NCBI GenBank assembly: GCA_942491555.1
Contig: CALOBN010000002.1
Span: forward strand, 1 to 64,000
Length of the DNA: 64,000 nucleotides
From: Marinihelvus sp942491555
GTDB lineage: Bacteria; Pseudomonadota; Gammaproteobacteria; Xanthomonadales; SZUA-36
Direction: 5' to 3'
Both the position numbers and the translations under genes were made by a program. The notes below the pieces were generated by a model. It ran no database searches. It was not told the origin of the DNA and saw only the letters and a program-made list of their open reading frames with translations. Shown in pieces: positions 16,629 to 25,629 of this stretch. How positions within the stretch are numbered: the first letter of the stretch is position 1; the number at the start of each line of letters is the position of its first letter.

Positions 16629-17537
16629 TCAGAAATAGTCATCAGCGGAGAGCAACAGCTCGGCCGCGGCCAGTTGTGCCAACGTGTTGGTCAAGGTCAG
16701 GTTGGGCACGACCGGGTCGGAATCGAGAACCTGCTCTAGCAACTGATCGTGCAGATCCCGCTCATAAAGCGTACGCGCGTAGTAGCGCGCAAAGTCCACT
16801 TTTACGGACAGGTCCTGACCATCGGTCAGAGCAATGGCGCGTTCAAAGTACGCGCGCCCCTGTTCAAACTGGCCGCCCAGAGCCGGCGGTCTTATCGTCG
16901 ACAATACACCCAGGTAATGTGCCACGTCCGCTTCGCGGTAGGACGGGTCAAGTACCTCAACCCTGCGCAGGGCGGCCTCGGCGCGTGGCAGTTGGGACAT
17001 GGCGCTCATGTCACCGGCTCTGGCCTGTATATCGGCCAGCCATGCCAGGCTGAAAGTGTATAGCGCGGCAACGTCCTTTTTGCGCAGGTTTTGCAGAGCG
17101 TTCTCATATTCCTTGAAAGGCACGGGTGCAATGCCACAGCCATTTTCGTTGCTCGCGCACAGTGCGCGTTCAGCATAACCTCTTGAACGCTGCGTCAGGC
17201 GCCGGGCCCTTTCGGGATCCTCTACAAACAGGACGCCGTAGGCGGCATAAAGTTCAGCGGCTGCGGCCAGCATGGCCGGGTCCTGCGGTGAGGATTCGGC
17301 GAATCCATCGAGCATGAGCAGAAAAGCAGGGGCGCCCTCGCGAACCGTTTGCGGGTCATTCTGATTCAGAATCGCCGTGGAAAGGTTGCTGGCCAGGCCG
17401 TTGGTGGCCGAGGAGACAACGCTCGCACAGCCGGACAGGAAGCCCAGTGCGGCAAAAAGTACCGGCACAACAAATCGTAATGATATGGGGTTGGCTGATC
17501 GCAAAATTTTAAAACCACAGAAACACAAAGGCGGCAT
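16629..17537 (-). CDS. TRAP transporter TAtT-component family lipoprotein
   Basis: About 302 residues. A signal peptide with lipobox FLSGC is followed by VVSSATNGLASNLS, typical of TAtT proteins (TPR-containing partners of some TRAP binding proteins). Helical repeats cover most of the remainder, including RRVEVLDPSYREADVAHYLG and RAYFERAIALTDG. TAtT is thought to form a trimer with DctP and channel hydrophobic ligands to it, so the cargo may be lipid-like. The ATG at 17537 is preferred; a TTG at 17504 would give a shorter signal peptide. A longer upstream frame overlaps the divergent dehydrogenase and is unlikely. Confidence 0.85.
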   Translation of the reverse strand: MPPLCFCGFKILRSANPISLRFVVPVLFAALGFLSGCASVVSSATNGLASNLSTAILNQNDPQTVREGAPAFLLMLDGFAESSPQDPAMLAAAAELYAAYGVLFVEDPERARRLTQRSRGYAERALCASNENGCGIAPVPFKEYENALQNLRKKDVAALYTFSLAWLADIQARAGDMSAMSQLPRAEAALRRVEVLDPSYREADVAHYLGVLSTIRPPALGGQFEQGRAYFERAIALTDGQDLSVKVDFARYYARTLYERDLHDQLLEQVLDSDPVVPNLTLTNTLAQLAAAELLLSADDYF

Positions 17538-17586
17538 TATAGCTTGTACAATGCGGCATTCCTCTTTCAGAAACCGTGTCCTTGCC

Positions 17587-18756
17587 ATGCCCATGAAGCC
17601 GCTTGATCCTCTCGATCTGTTTGATGTCCGCTCCCTGTTGTCAGAAGACGAAATTCTTGTGCAGGACACGGTTGCCCGATTCGTGGACAGCGAGGTGCTT
17701 CCGATTATTGCCGATTGCTTTGAGCATGGGCGTTTTCCGGCAGAGCTTGTTCCGCAAATTGCGGAGCTTGGACTGCTCGGCAGTTCACTCGATGGCTACG
17801 GCTGTGCCGGGCTGAATGCAGTGTCCTATGGGTTGATTTGCCAGGAGCTGGAGCGTGGCGACAGTGGCCTGCGCAGCTTTGTGTCTGTGCAGAGCAGCCT
17901 CGTGATGTACCCGATTCATGCTTTCGGATCCGATGCACAGAAAGAGCAATGGCTACCAAAGCTTGCCGCTGGCGAGGCGATTGGCTGCTTCGGATTGACC
18001 GAGCCGCACGGCGGGTCTGATCCATCCAATATGAAAACGGTTGCCCGTCGTGACGGCGGTGACTGGGTGATCAACGGTGCCAAGATGTGGATTACCAACG
18101 GTTCAATCGCTGATATCGCGGTCGTCTGGGCAATGACTGACGAGGGCATTCGCGGCTTTCTGGTTGAGAAGGGCACGCCGGGCTTCGAAGCTCCGGAGCT
18201 TAAACACAAGTTTTCCCTGCGCGCGTCGGTGACTTCGTCCCTGTTTTTTGACAATGTACGGGTGCCCGAAGAAAACATGCTGCCCGGCGTCAAAGGGCTT
18301 AAAGGGCCTCTGAGCTGTCTTACCCAGGCACGTTATGGCATCACCTGGGGCGGCATTGGTGCGGCCCAGGCCTGCCTGGCAGAGCTGCTGAGCTACACCG
18401 GGACACGCGAACTCTTTGGGCGGTCACTGCACAGCAATCAGGCTATCCAGCTGCGGCTTGCGGATATGGCGCGCCGCATTACCACGGCGCAAATGCTCAG
18501 CCTGCAGCTTGGGCGGTTGAAAGATTCGGAGCGCATGCATCCGACCCAGGTATCTCTGGCCAAGTGGAACAACATCCGCATGGCCCTGGATATCGCGCGC
18601 GATTGTCGCGATATGCTGGGCGGTGCCGGCATCAGCGTGGAGTACGGTCCGATAAGGCACATGCTGAATCTGGAAAGTGTCATAACGTACGAGGGTACGG
18701 AAACCGTCCATCAGCTGGTGGTCGGTAAAGAATTAACGGGTGTCAGCGCGTTCTGA
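17587..18756 (+). CDS. gcdH: Glutaryl-CoA dehydrogenase
   Basis: Flavoprotein acyl-CoA dehydrogenase of 389 residues, converting glutaryl-CoA to crotonyl-CoA with decarboxylation (lysine/tryptophan and aromatic catabolism). Features are SVQSSLVMYPIHAFGS, CFGLTEPHGGSDPSNMKT (flavin and substrate binding), MWITNGSIAD and a C-terminal YEGTETVHQLVVGKELTG carrying the catalytic Glu. The order and the ending match GcdH better than general acyl-CoA dehydrogenases. ATG 17587 gives the normal family length; an extended frame upstream runs through the divergent promoter. Only about 50 bases separate it from the divergent TAtT gene. Confidence 0.82.
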   Translation: MPMKPLDPLDLFDVRSLLSEDEILVQDTVARFVDSEVLPIIADCFEHGRFPAELVPQIAELGLLGSSLDGYGCAGLNAVSYGLICQELERGDSGLRSFVSVQSSLVMYPIHAFGSDAQKEQWLPKLAAGEAIGCFGLTEPHGGSDPSNMKTVARRDGGDWVINGAKMWITNGSIADIAVVWAMTDEGIRGFLVEKGTPGFEAPELKHKFSLRASVTSSLFFDNVRVPEENMLPGVKGLKGPLSCLTQARYGITWGGIGAAQACLAELLSYTGTRELFGRSLHSNQAIQLRLADMARRITTAQMLSLQLGRLKDSERMHPTQVSLAKWNNIRMALDIARDCRDMLGGAGISVEYGPIRHMLNLESVITYEGTETVHQLVVGKELTGVSAF

Positions 18757-18819
18757 GACCACGCAAGCCGGGGTGACCGGCGGCAGACGGTTGCCGGTGC
18801 CGGACAGTTCCCGGATACC

Positions 18820-18825
18820 TATAAT
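18820..18825 (+). promoter_or_regulatory. Perfect -10 box upstream of nhaD
   Basis: TATAAT at 18820-18825 with a weak -35 (GTGCCG) 17 bp upstream, about 60 bases before the nhaD start. Confidence 0.45.
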
Positions 18826-18885
18826 TCGCAATAAGGTCGTTACTGTATCCGCCCGTACGACAATAATTTCAGGGGTACGCCAACA

Positions 18886-20337
18886 ATGACAAAGTTTCTT
18901 TCAGCCAAATGGCTGTTGCAGGTCCTCGCCGGGCTCGCGATGTGCTTGCCGGGCCTGGCCCTGGCATCCGGCCCCTCCATGGACCTGGTAACGAATCCTC
19001 TGGCGATCACTGCGCTGGTTATTTTCATCCTGGCCTACGCGTTCGTGATCATGGAGGAAACACTGCATCTGCAGAAATCCAAACCGGTCATCGTGGCGGC
19101 GGGCCTGATCTGGATGTTGGTGGCGATTACCTACAACGGCCTGGGTGATACGCACACGCCCGAGCTGGTGCTGGAGAACAATCTGCTCGAGTTCGTGGAG
19201 TTGTTCCTGTTCCTCCTGGCGGCAATGACCTTCATAAACACGATGGAGGAGCGGGGCGTTTTTGACGCATTGCGCGTGTGGCTGGTCACGCGCGGGTTCA
19301 CATTGAGACAAATCTTCTGGATCACCGGTCTGGTCGCCTTTTTCCTGTCCCCGGTGGCGGATAACCTCACAACTGCACTGCTTATGGCCACGGTGATTCT
19401 GGCCGTGGGCCAGGAGAACACCAAGTTCATCTCCGTCGCCTGTCTCAACATTGTCGTGGCAGCCAATGCGGGCGGCGCCTTCAGCCCCTTTGGTGACATC
19501 ACAACACTCATGGTCTGGCAGGCCGAGCTGGTCGGGTTTAGTGAGTTTTTTGCGCTGTTCCTGCCCTCGTTGGTGAACTGGGGCGTGACCGCGGTCATTC
19601 TCAGTTTTGCGGTCAGCAATGATCATCCCGCGCCCATCAAGGACAAGGCCAAGCTGCATCATGGCGCCTGGTTCGTGGTCGCTTTGTTCTTGTTCACGAT
19701 TGGCCTTGCGGTCATGTCTCACAACGTGCTGCATCTGCCGCCGGTGCTGGGCATGATGACCGGCCTTGGACTGCTCAAGCTGTTCGGCTACTACCTCAAG
19801 ATTCGCGAGAAAAGACAGCGCCGGCTTGGCGAGCAGGCCGCCCTGGCCATGGGCAAGGAATTTGTTTACGAGGGAAAGCCCTACGATATCTATAACAATC
19901 TGCGTCGCGCCGAGTGGGACACGCTGATGTTTTTCTATGGCGTGATTCTTTGCGTTGGCGGTCTTGGTACCTTTGGCTACCTGGCGGTGGGCTCGCAAAT
20001 GACCTATCTGGACCTTGGTCCGACCGTGGCCAACATTATCGTCGGGTTTGCCTCGGCCATCGTGGATAACATTCCGGTGATGTTTGCGGTGTTGGAGATG
20101 CGACCGGCAATGGATCACGGGCAGTGGCTCCTGGTTACGCTGACTGCCGGGGTGGGCGGCTCGATGCTTTCTATTGGATCAGCTGCCGGCGTTGCGGTCA
20201 TGGGTCAGGCGCGCGGGGTGTACACCTTCTTCTCACACCTGCGCTGGAGCTGGGCCGTTCTGATCGGCTATTTTGCGAGTATTGGCATGCACTTCCTGGT
20301 CAACGGAGACCTGTTCAACGGGATACCCGTTACCTGA
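18886..20337 (+). CDS. nhaD: NhaD-type Na+/H+ antiporter
   Basis: Membrane protein of 483 residues with about 12 helices after an N-terminal cleavable-looking segment (LALASG). The ion-transporter core is clear: FFLSPVADNLTTALLM in the first half and FASAIVDNIPVMFAVLEM in the second, each with the Asp-Asn pair that binds sodium in NhaD, plus GGAFSPFGDITTLMVW and GGSMLSIGSAAGVAVMG. It exports sodium (or lithium) in exchange for protons, common in marine or alkaliphilic bacteria. Starts 60 bases after a perfect TATAAT. Confidence 0.9.
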   Translation: MTKFLSAKWLLQVLAGLAMCLPGLALASGPSMDLVTNPLAITALVIFILAYAFVIMEETLHLQKSKPVIVAAGLIWMLVAITYNGLGDTHTPELVLENNLLEFVELFLFLLAAMTFINTMEERGVFDALRVWLVTRGFTLRQIFWITGLVAFFLSPVADNLTTALLMATVILAVGQENTKFISVACLNIVVAANAGGAFSPFGDITTLMVWQAELVGFSEFFALFLPSLVNWGVTAVILSFAVSNDHPAPIKDKAKLHHGAWFVVALFLFTIGLAVMSHNVLHLPPVLGMMTGLGLLKLFGYYLKIREKRQRRLGEQAALAMGKEFVYEGKPYDIYNNLRRAEWDTLMFFYGVILCVGGLGTFGYLAVGSQMTYLDLGPTVANIIVGFASAIVDNIPVMFAVLEMRPAMDHGQWLLVTLTAGVGGSMLSIGSAAGVAVMGQARGVYTFFSHLRWSWAVLIGYFASIGMHFLVNGDLFNGIPVT

Positions 20338-20432
20338 ACGCCGTACGAGCGCCGGGCCCGGACTTCAAGCCGGGTCGCGTGATGGAAGTAGCGCGGAGAT
20401 GTCTGGCAGCAGGGTAGTGCCGTGGGGCGCGT

Positions 20433-21101
20433 TCAGCCCAGGTCTTTTTCGAGCTTGCGATTCAGTGTTTCCCATTCGCCCATGAAGCCGGGCGGAACCG
20501 GCGGTGCTTTGTTGAGTCCGATACGTTGCAGAAAACCCTGTTTAACTTCCTGGGGTTTATCCGAGGGGATATGTTTGAAATCGAACATGACAGGCACCCA
20601 GGTTGATGCGCTCTGGCGCAGCTTCACGCCTTTCATGAAGTCGTCCACCCCTTTAATCGCATGTTCCTCGCACGCCCTCGCGATCGCTTCGCCGGTTCGC
20701 ATGAGGTAGCCGGGAATGTGACCATAGCGGTCGCCCAGCTGTTCCAGGGTGATGCCGTCAACGTACTCCTGCAAAAAACACAGACTCGCTTTGCCGTCCT
20801 GACCGATGACGCGTAGAGGCTTGGCCGTGTACTTCACCAGGTCCGGGTGTTTTCGAAACGCCCTGTTTTGCATCATTTCATAGACGGCGATGTTCTTATC
20901 AAGCTTCTTTCGATACCAACTCGCAGCATTGGACTTGTAGGCTTTCAGGGCGATAACTTCTCCCTGGAACTGAGCCTTGTAGACCGTCGCGGCACGGCCG
21001 GAGCCCACCTTCTCCAGGAGTGTGATTCCATCGGGCAGGGTTAGCCCCTCGGCGGCCGGGTCAATGCCCTTGGCCACACGATTTTCGTCGGTTTCGGTCA
21101 T
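20433..21101 (-). CDS. Small protein-kinase-like protein
   Basis: A 222-residue protein with a kinase-like N-lobe: glycine-rich loop GSGRAATVYKA (residues 33-43) and the ATP-anchoring Lys in VIALKAY. A hinge-like LQEYVDGITLEQLG follows. The C-lobe is short and atypical: no HRD motif is visible, and the DFG position reads FDFKHIP. It resembles RIO/ABC1/WaaP-like atypical kinases but I cannot place it in one. It may be a phosphotransferase or an inactive relative. It converges on nhaD. Confidence 0.6.
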   Translation of the reverse strand: MTETDENRVAKGIDPAAEGLTLPDGITLLEKVGSGRAATVYKAQFQGEVIALKAYKSNAASWYRKKLDKNIAVYEMMQNRAFRKHPDLVKYTAKPLRVIGQDGKASLCFLQEYVDGITLEQLGDRYGHIPGYLMRTGEAIARACEEHAIKGVDDFMKGVKLRQSASTWVPVMFDFKHIPSDKPQEVKQGFLQRIGLNKAPPVPPGFMGEWETLNRKLEKDLG

Positions 21102-21161
21102 ACGCTAAGCATAAAGAGTTTGCATGTCGCCTTCCAGCCTGTCGTGGGCATCGTGTGGTGA

Positions 21162-21189
21162 TTGATTACGCAGGAAAACGACATAAATA
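21162..21189 (+). promoter_or_regulatory. Promoter candidate for the plus-strand sRNA
   Basis: TTGATT at 21162-21167 and TAAATA at 21184-21189 with a 16-bp spacer; the start would fall at the CGGACCCC hairpin arm. Confidence 0.4.
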
Positions 21190-21194
21190 AAACG

Positions 21195-21365
21195 GACCCC
21201 GGACGTCGCCAGCGTAGGGGGGGTACTGGATATAGTCGTACCGGGGTCCGGTAGTAAGGGATTGCAGGCCGGAAAGGTCTGGAGCCGCCACCAAGGGTCG
21301 GGACCATTCAGGCCGTTGTTTGAACTGAATTGGAAAGCCATCCGGAAGGATGGCTTTCCTTCTTC
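21195..21365 (+). ncRNA. Candidate small RNA, about 170 nt
   Basis: A plus-strand unit between divergent genes. It opens with a perfect 10-bp stem (CGGACCCCGG at 21193 with CCGGGGTCCG at 21241) and ends in a very strong intrinsic terminator. No ORF or upstream coding gene on this strand explains the terminator. The family is not recognised. Confidence 0.45.
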
Positions 21366-21370
21366 TTCTT
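21332..21370 (+). terminator. Strong intrinsic terminator
   Basis: Perfect 12-bp stem GGAAAGCCATCC-GGAA-GGATGGCTTTCC (21332-21359) followed by a T-rich TTCTTCTTCTT. Confidence 0.85.
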
Positions 21371-21673
21371 GTTGTGTGCCCAGTGCGCGGGTTCAATCCG
21401 TTCTGGAGTGGTCTCTCCCCATCTCTAGCAGCAAGATCTCCATCAGCAAGAACAGTCAGCTCGTCAACATCAGACGATCACTGCCGTGTTCGCACCTGTC
21501 GCTGTGCCCGCGTGGCGGGTCTGAACGCACCCAAAGTGCACCGTGAAAATGTATCTGAAGGCGACTATTCCATGATCGGCTGTCGCGTCGAAATTTGATG
21601 GAAGTTTCGACGAAGAAACGCGGATGCGGTAGCATTCGCGCACACACAGGGCGCTTGTCTGAGGCGTGGAGGC
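21371..21673. other. Intergenic region upstream of the CadC-like regulator
   Basis: About 300 bases with no ORF, repeat or tRNA that I can support. GGCGTGGAGGC just before 21674 may serve as the ribosome-binding site of the regulator. Confidence 0.4.
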
Positions 21674-23650
21674 ATGATCATCGCTACCGAGCATTATCGA
21701 ATTGGTGGACTGGAGCTCAATGCAGGTACCCAGGAGGTGACCCGCAATGGCGAGCGTGTGCCTCTGCCGCCCTTGTCTTTTGCCCTCCTGCTTACCCTTG
21801 TGCGAAACGCACCCAACGTGGTCACGACCCGCCAGCTGGAGGACGAGGTCTGGAGTGGCCTTGTTATCGACCGGGGCACCATCAACAAACGTGTGGTACT
21901 GGTACGAAATGCCCTGCGCAGCGCCGGCTGTGAGCAGGACTACATCGCCGTGGTACGTGGTACGGGCTACCGTCTCGCCGTTCCCGTGGAACTCAGGGAT
22001 GACAGCGATGATGCGGCCGGTACGGCTATTGCAAGCAAACCGGCAATGCCTTCAGCTGTGCCTCCGTTGCTCGGCAGTCTGGGCTGGGTCTCTCTGGCAA
22101 TACTGGTGGTGCTGGTGGGCTTTTTAATTTCGCAGCGGTTTTTGAACGGTGAGCGGGCCGATCTGATGGTGGAGGGCGCCGCCACCAACATGGAAGCTTG
22201 GCGGGGGTTTAACGGTGCGGGCAGCATCGCGGTATTGCCCTTTTCCCAGTCTGGTGATGATGCCGGCAACACTTACTTTGCTGAAGGTATCGCCCGCGAG
22301 ATTTTACGCCGACTTGACGGGATCAAAGCCCTGGATGTCGCTTCAAGCTCTTCATCATTTGAGTTTCGGGACAGTCAGCTGGCGCCTGCTGAAATCGGCG
22401 CTCAGCTCGGCGTGGAAACCCTTCTCACCGGTAGTGTTCACCGTCAATCCGGTCGACTTGTCCTTATGGCGAGTTTGCTCGATGCGCCAAGTGGCCGGGT
22501 TATTTGGGCGGACAGCTTTGATCGTCCGCTCGATGAGGTTTTCCAGGTCCAGGACCTGATCGCTGATGAGATAGCCAGCAGTCTGAAAGTGCCGCGCAGC
22601 CAAGCGGATGAAAAGGTAGCCAGCGTCTCTACCGCCAACATCGAGGCCTATACGCTGTACCTGAAGGGTCGCAGCTTATTGGATGGCCGCATTAATTCCG
22701 GTGCGCCGCCATTGTTTGATGCGTTGGAGAGCTTCCGGTCTGCCGCCAGCCTGGATCCGAATTTCGTACATGCCTATGTGGGTATGGCATCCGCCAGCTT
22801 CCTGGTTCCTGCCTATGATGACCAGGTGGATCCACAGCAATGGTTGGAGCGGGCCGAGGCCAGCGCCCGTTATGCGCTCGATCTGGACCCGGATTCACCT
22901 GAAGCACTTGGTGTTCTGGCGGCCATCGTCTCCTGGCGCGGGGAGCCGCTGCGAGCTGCCGGCCTGTTCGATCTGGCCCTGGATATGGGCAACCGTGATT
23001 CAAATGTGCTGCATTGGCATGCCATGCTGGCCACCAGCATGGGTTATTTTGAGGGCCTGGTTCCGCGTTTGAGTGAAGCCTATCGCCTGGATCCCCTCAA
23101 CCAGCTACTGGGCTGCTCCCTGGCAGGTTCCCTGAATTTCAGCGGCCAACCGGACCAGGCGCTGAAGGTACTTGGCGGTATGACAAGGTTTTCCCGCCGC
23201 GATCTGTCTGCCGCGGTCGCCTACCTGTATGTTGGCGACTGGCTGCAGGCCCGGGAATTATTGCGTGGAATCGAGCTTCGCGCGGGCACGCTGTCGCCGG
23301 AATTTGCCGATCTTCTGGTCGATGCGTTTGAAAACCCTCCACGACGTAAATTCGTGGAATCGGCTTTTGTAGAGGGCTCACGGCGCGCAGCGCTGCCAGT
23401 GCTCGTTGCCTTTGAGGCGCTGCTGATAATGGGTTCGCCGCGTGCCTTTGACCTGGAGCCGGAGCTGCAGGGCTCATTTTTTGAGCACCGCCTGCCCGAG
23501 GCCGTGTGGCACAACTGGGGTATGGAATTACGTCAGGACCCAAGATTTAAAGGCTGGGTGCGTACCCTCGGATATGATCAGCACTGGCGAAAGTACGGCT
23601 GGCCGGATCGCTGTCGGCCGACCGGTCTGAATGATTTCGAATGTATTTGA
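21674..23650 (+). CDS. CadC-like transmembrane transcriptional regulator with TPR domain
   Basis: A 658-residue one-component regulator. Residues 1-105 form an OmpR/PhoB-type winged helix (ELNAGTQEVTRNGE, LSFALLLTLV, VVRGTGYRL). A transmembrane helix follows at about 138-156 (LAILVVLVGFLI). The periplasmic part begins with SIAVLPFSQSGDDAGNTYFAEGIAREIL, the adenylate-cyclase-associated FlgO-like block common in CadC/TolB-type regulators, and continues as TPR-like helices (AYTLYLKGR, YALDLDPDSPEALG). It probably senses a periplasmic signal and controls nearby genes such as the YeiH-type exporter downstream. Confidence 0.85.
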   Translation: MIIATEHYRIGGLELNAGTQEVTRNGERVPLPPLSFALLLTLVRNAPNVVTTRQLEDEVWSGLVIDRGTINKRVVLVRNALRSAGCEQDYIAVVRGTGYRLAVPVELRDDSDDAAGTAIASKPAMPSAVPPLLGSLGWVSLAILVVLVGFLISQRFLNGERADLMVEGAATNMEAWRGFNGAGSIAVLPFSQSGDDAGNTYFAEGIAREILRRLDGIKALDVASSSSSFEFRDSQLAPAEIGAQLGVETLLTGSVHRQSGRLVLMASLLDAPSGRVIWADSFDRPLDEVFQVQDLIADEIASSLKVPRSQADEKVASVSTANIEAYTLYLKGRSLLDGRINSGAPPLFDALESFRSAASLDPNFVHAYVGMASASFLVPAYDDQVDPQQWLERAEASARYALDLDPDSPEALGVLAAIVSWRGEPLRAAGLFDLALDMGNRDSNVLHWHAMLATSMGYFEGLVPRLSEAYRLDPLNQLLGCSLAGSLNFSGQPDQALKVLGGMTRFSRRDLSAAVAYLYVGDWLQARELLRGIELRAGTLSPEFADLLVDAFENPPRRKFVESAFVEGSRRAALPVLVAFEALLIMGSPRAFDLEPELQGSFFEHRLPEAVWHNWGMELRQDPRFKGWVRTLGYDQHWRKYGWPDRCRPTGLNDFECI

Positions 23651-23722
23651 GGCAGGCGTGCGGACTCAGCAGGCCTGCTGCTGCCGCCATAATTCATCAG
23701 CTCATTTAAGACGAACGTGCCT

Positions 23723-24817
23723 ATGACAACGCAAACCGGACAGAAACCCTTCTCTGTCGTGCCGGGCGTACTGTTAGCCCTGACCCTCGCAATGCTCGGA
23801 CATTTTCTGGCCGGGTGGGTGGGTGAGGATCTGATGGGGCTGCCGCGCAGCCCGATCAGCCCGATCATGATGGCCATCGTGCTGGGTATGTTGCTGCGCA
23901 ACACGGTGGGCCTGCCGTTGTGGAGCGATGCGGGCGTGCGTTTCAGCCTGGTCAGGATACTTCGACTGGGTATTGTTTTGCTGGGAATCCGGCTCAGCCT
24001 TGGCGAAGCCGGCGCGATTGGTTTGCAGGCCCTGCCGGTCATTATTGGATGTGTGGCGGTTGCCCTGGTGGTGGTGACATGGGTCAGTCGCCGCCTCGGC
24101 CTGTCAGCGCGGTTGGGCACCCTGATCGCCGCAGGGACTGGAATATGCGGTGCGACGGCCATTGTTGCCCTGTCACCCACGATCCGCGCCAAAGACAGCG
24201 AAACGGCGTATGCCGTGGCCTGTATCACGGTCTTTGGTATGGCGGCGATGCTGGCCTATCCGTTCGCGGCTCATTGGCTCTTTGATGGTGATGGTTTTCG
24301 CGCCGGGTTGTTTCTTGGCACATCCGTGCATGAGACCGCTCAAGTGGCCGGGGCCGGTCTTGTCTACCAGGAGTTTTTTGGCAGCCAGGAGGCACTGGAC
24401 ACCGCAACCGTAACCAAGCTGGTTCGTAACCTGGGTATGCTCGTGGTGATTCCACTGCTGGGTTTTATTTATCACCGCAGCTCCGGTGAGGCAGGCGAGA
24501 GTCAGCCGTGGTACCGGATGGTGCCGCTGTTCGTGCTGGGCTTTGCGGCCATGAGCGCTGTGCGCACATTTGGCGACCTGGGCGTGGCCGGGGGTGACAA
24601 AGCTTTTGGCTTGCTTGATCCGGCGCAATGGAGCGCCGTTGTGAGCTGGACCAAGCAGGCGGCCGAGGTGTGCCTGGGTGTGGCGATGGCAGCGGTGGGC
24701 CTGGGGACCAGTTTTGCCGGTTTGCGCGAGATCGGGCTCAAGCCTTTTGCTGTCGGCCTGCTCTCTGCCTTATTGGTTGGTGTGGTCAGCTATGTGTTGA
24801 TAATGCTGCTTGTCTGA
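23723..24817 (+). CDS. YeiH/UPF0324 family membrane protein (putative sulfate exporter)
   Basis: A 364-residue membrane protein with about ten helices. Family motifs are SPIMMAIVLGMLLRNTVGLP, LRLGIVLLGIRLSLGE, GTLIAAGTGICGATAIVALSP and SVHETAQVAGAG. The family is annotated as putative sulfate exporters, with experimental support mainly in sulfonate degraders, so the substrate is inferred. I chose ATG 23723 over a GTG two codons upstream. It follows the CadC-like gene by about 70 bases on the same strand. Confidence 0.85.
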   Translation: MTTQTGQKPFSVVPGVLLALTLAMLGHFLAGWVGEDLMGLPRSPISPIMMAIVLGMLLRNTVGLPLWSDAGVRFSLVRILRLGIVLLGIRLSLGEAGAIGLQALPVIIGCVAVALVVVTWVSRRLGLSARLGTLIAAGTGICGATAIVALSPTIRAKDSETAYAVACITVFGMAAMLAYPFAAHWLFDGDGFRAGLFLGTSVHETAQVAGAGLVYQEFFGSQEALDTATVTKLVRNLGMLVVIPLLGFIYHRSSGEAGESQPWYRMVPLFVLGFAAMSAVRTFGDLGVAGGDKAFGLLDPAQWSAVVSWTKQAAEVCLGVAMAAVGLGTSFAGLREIGLKPFAVGLLSALLVGVVSYVLIMLLV

Positions 24818-24843
24818 ACAGCCGCCCGGCGCAGAATCCTGGT

Positions 24844-25503
24844 TCAGATGTCCGGCTTCAGTTCCCGCAGCCGGTTTTCAAGGTAGACCAGCAAGGCCTC
24901 CTCATCAGTCTCACGGGCATGTGTGAAATGGCTGATCGACATGCCTTCCATAAGTTGCTGGGTCAGATTCAGGGCGAGATCGAATGCCACGGGGTCTGAT
25001 TGCCATTCGGGAAAAACCTCGCGCGCCGTATCGTACCAGGCCTGGTCAAACGCTCTCTGGGCGGGGATCAGGATGTCGCGCAGCTCATCGTCGGTGCGTG
25101 CTGCCACGGCCAGCTCAAAGATGGCGATGTACAGCGGGTGATTTACATGCTCCCAGTAAGAACGAACGGCCAGGCGAACCCGGTCCTGATCGGCAGGTAG
25201 CTCATCCACGGAGCGCCGGAAAGCCTGCAGCCGTTTCTCATGCAGATATTCAACCACGGCCCTTATGATGTCGATCTTGGATGGGAAGTGGTGCAGCATG
25301 GCGCCGCGGGACAAGCCGGCTTTTTCAGCGATCTTCATCGTCGTGGTATTGGAGTAGCTGGACTCCACGATGCAGCTGATTGCCGCGCTGATAATCTGAT
25401 GGCGCGTGGCCTCGCTTTTGCGCGCCTGCCAGCCCATCTCGCCAGGACCTTGCGGATTTTTCCGGGTACTCTTCTCGCTCAAGGCCGATTCCCCCTCGGT
25501 CAT
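24844..25503 (-). CDS. TetR/AcrR family transcriptional regulator 1
   Basis: A 219-residue repressor. The N-terminal HTH covers about residues 30-78 (RHQIISAAISCIVES, TTTMKIAEKAGLSRGAMLHHF with the recognition helix, and PSKIDIIRAV). The C-terminal ligand-binding domain is helical. It is divergent from an SDR gene; the shared intergenic region contains a long inverted repeat (25564-25592) that is its likely operator. It stands at the left border of the catabolic cluster and is one candidate regulator for it. Confidence 0.88.
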   Translation of the reverse strand: MTEGESALSEKSTRKNPQGPGEMGWQARKSEATRHQIISAAISCIVESSYSNTTTMKIAEKAGLSRGAMLHHFPSKIDIIRAVVEYLHEKRLQAFRRSVDELPADQDRVRLAVRSYWEHVNHPLYIAIFELAVAARTDDELRDILIPAQRAFDQAWYDTAREVFPEWQSDPVAFDLALNLTQQLMEGMSISHFTHARETDEEALLVYLENRLRELKPDI

Positions 25504-25563
25504 ACTTACTCCGCCATGGCAGAGTAGTGAAAAATCCAGTTTACTGTAGCGTGTTCAAAAAAG

Positions 25564-25592
25564 TCACACCTGATTGAAACAAGCAGGTGTGA
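25564..25592. promoter_or_regulatory. Inverted repeat, likely TetR1 operator
   Basis: TCACACCTG (25564-25572), 11-base spacer, CAGGTGTGA (25584-25592), perfect 9-bp arms midway between divergent tetR1 and the SDR gene. Confidence 0.65.
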
Positions 25593-25629
25593 TTGTTACG
25601 ATTCCGCACCCCCCGTTCAGGAAATCATC

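Noticed and set aside
17377..17586. N-terminal extension of the glutaryl-CoA dehydrogenase
   Set aside because: The extra 70 codons run through the divergent TAtT gene start and have no family counterpart; ATG 17587 gives the normal length.
20338..20432. CCCGG-CCGGG hairpin between nhaD and the kinase-like gene as terminator
   Set aside because: The stem is only five base pairs and no T-tract follows on either strand.
21380..21410. tRNA T-arm-like sequence (GCGGGTTCAATCC)
   Set aside because: The five-base T-stem does not pair and no acceptor, D or anticodon arms can be drawn around it.
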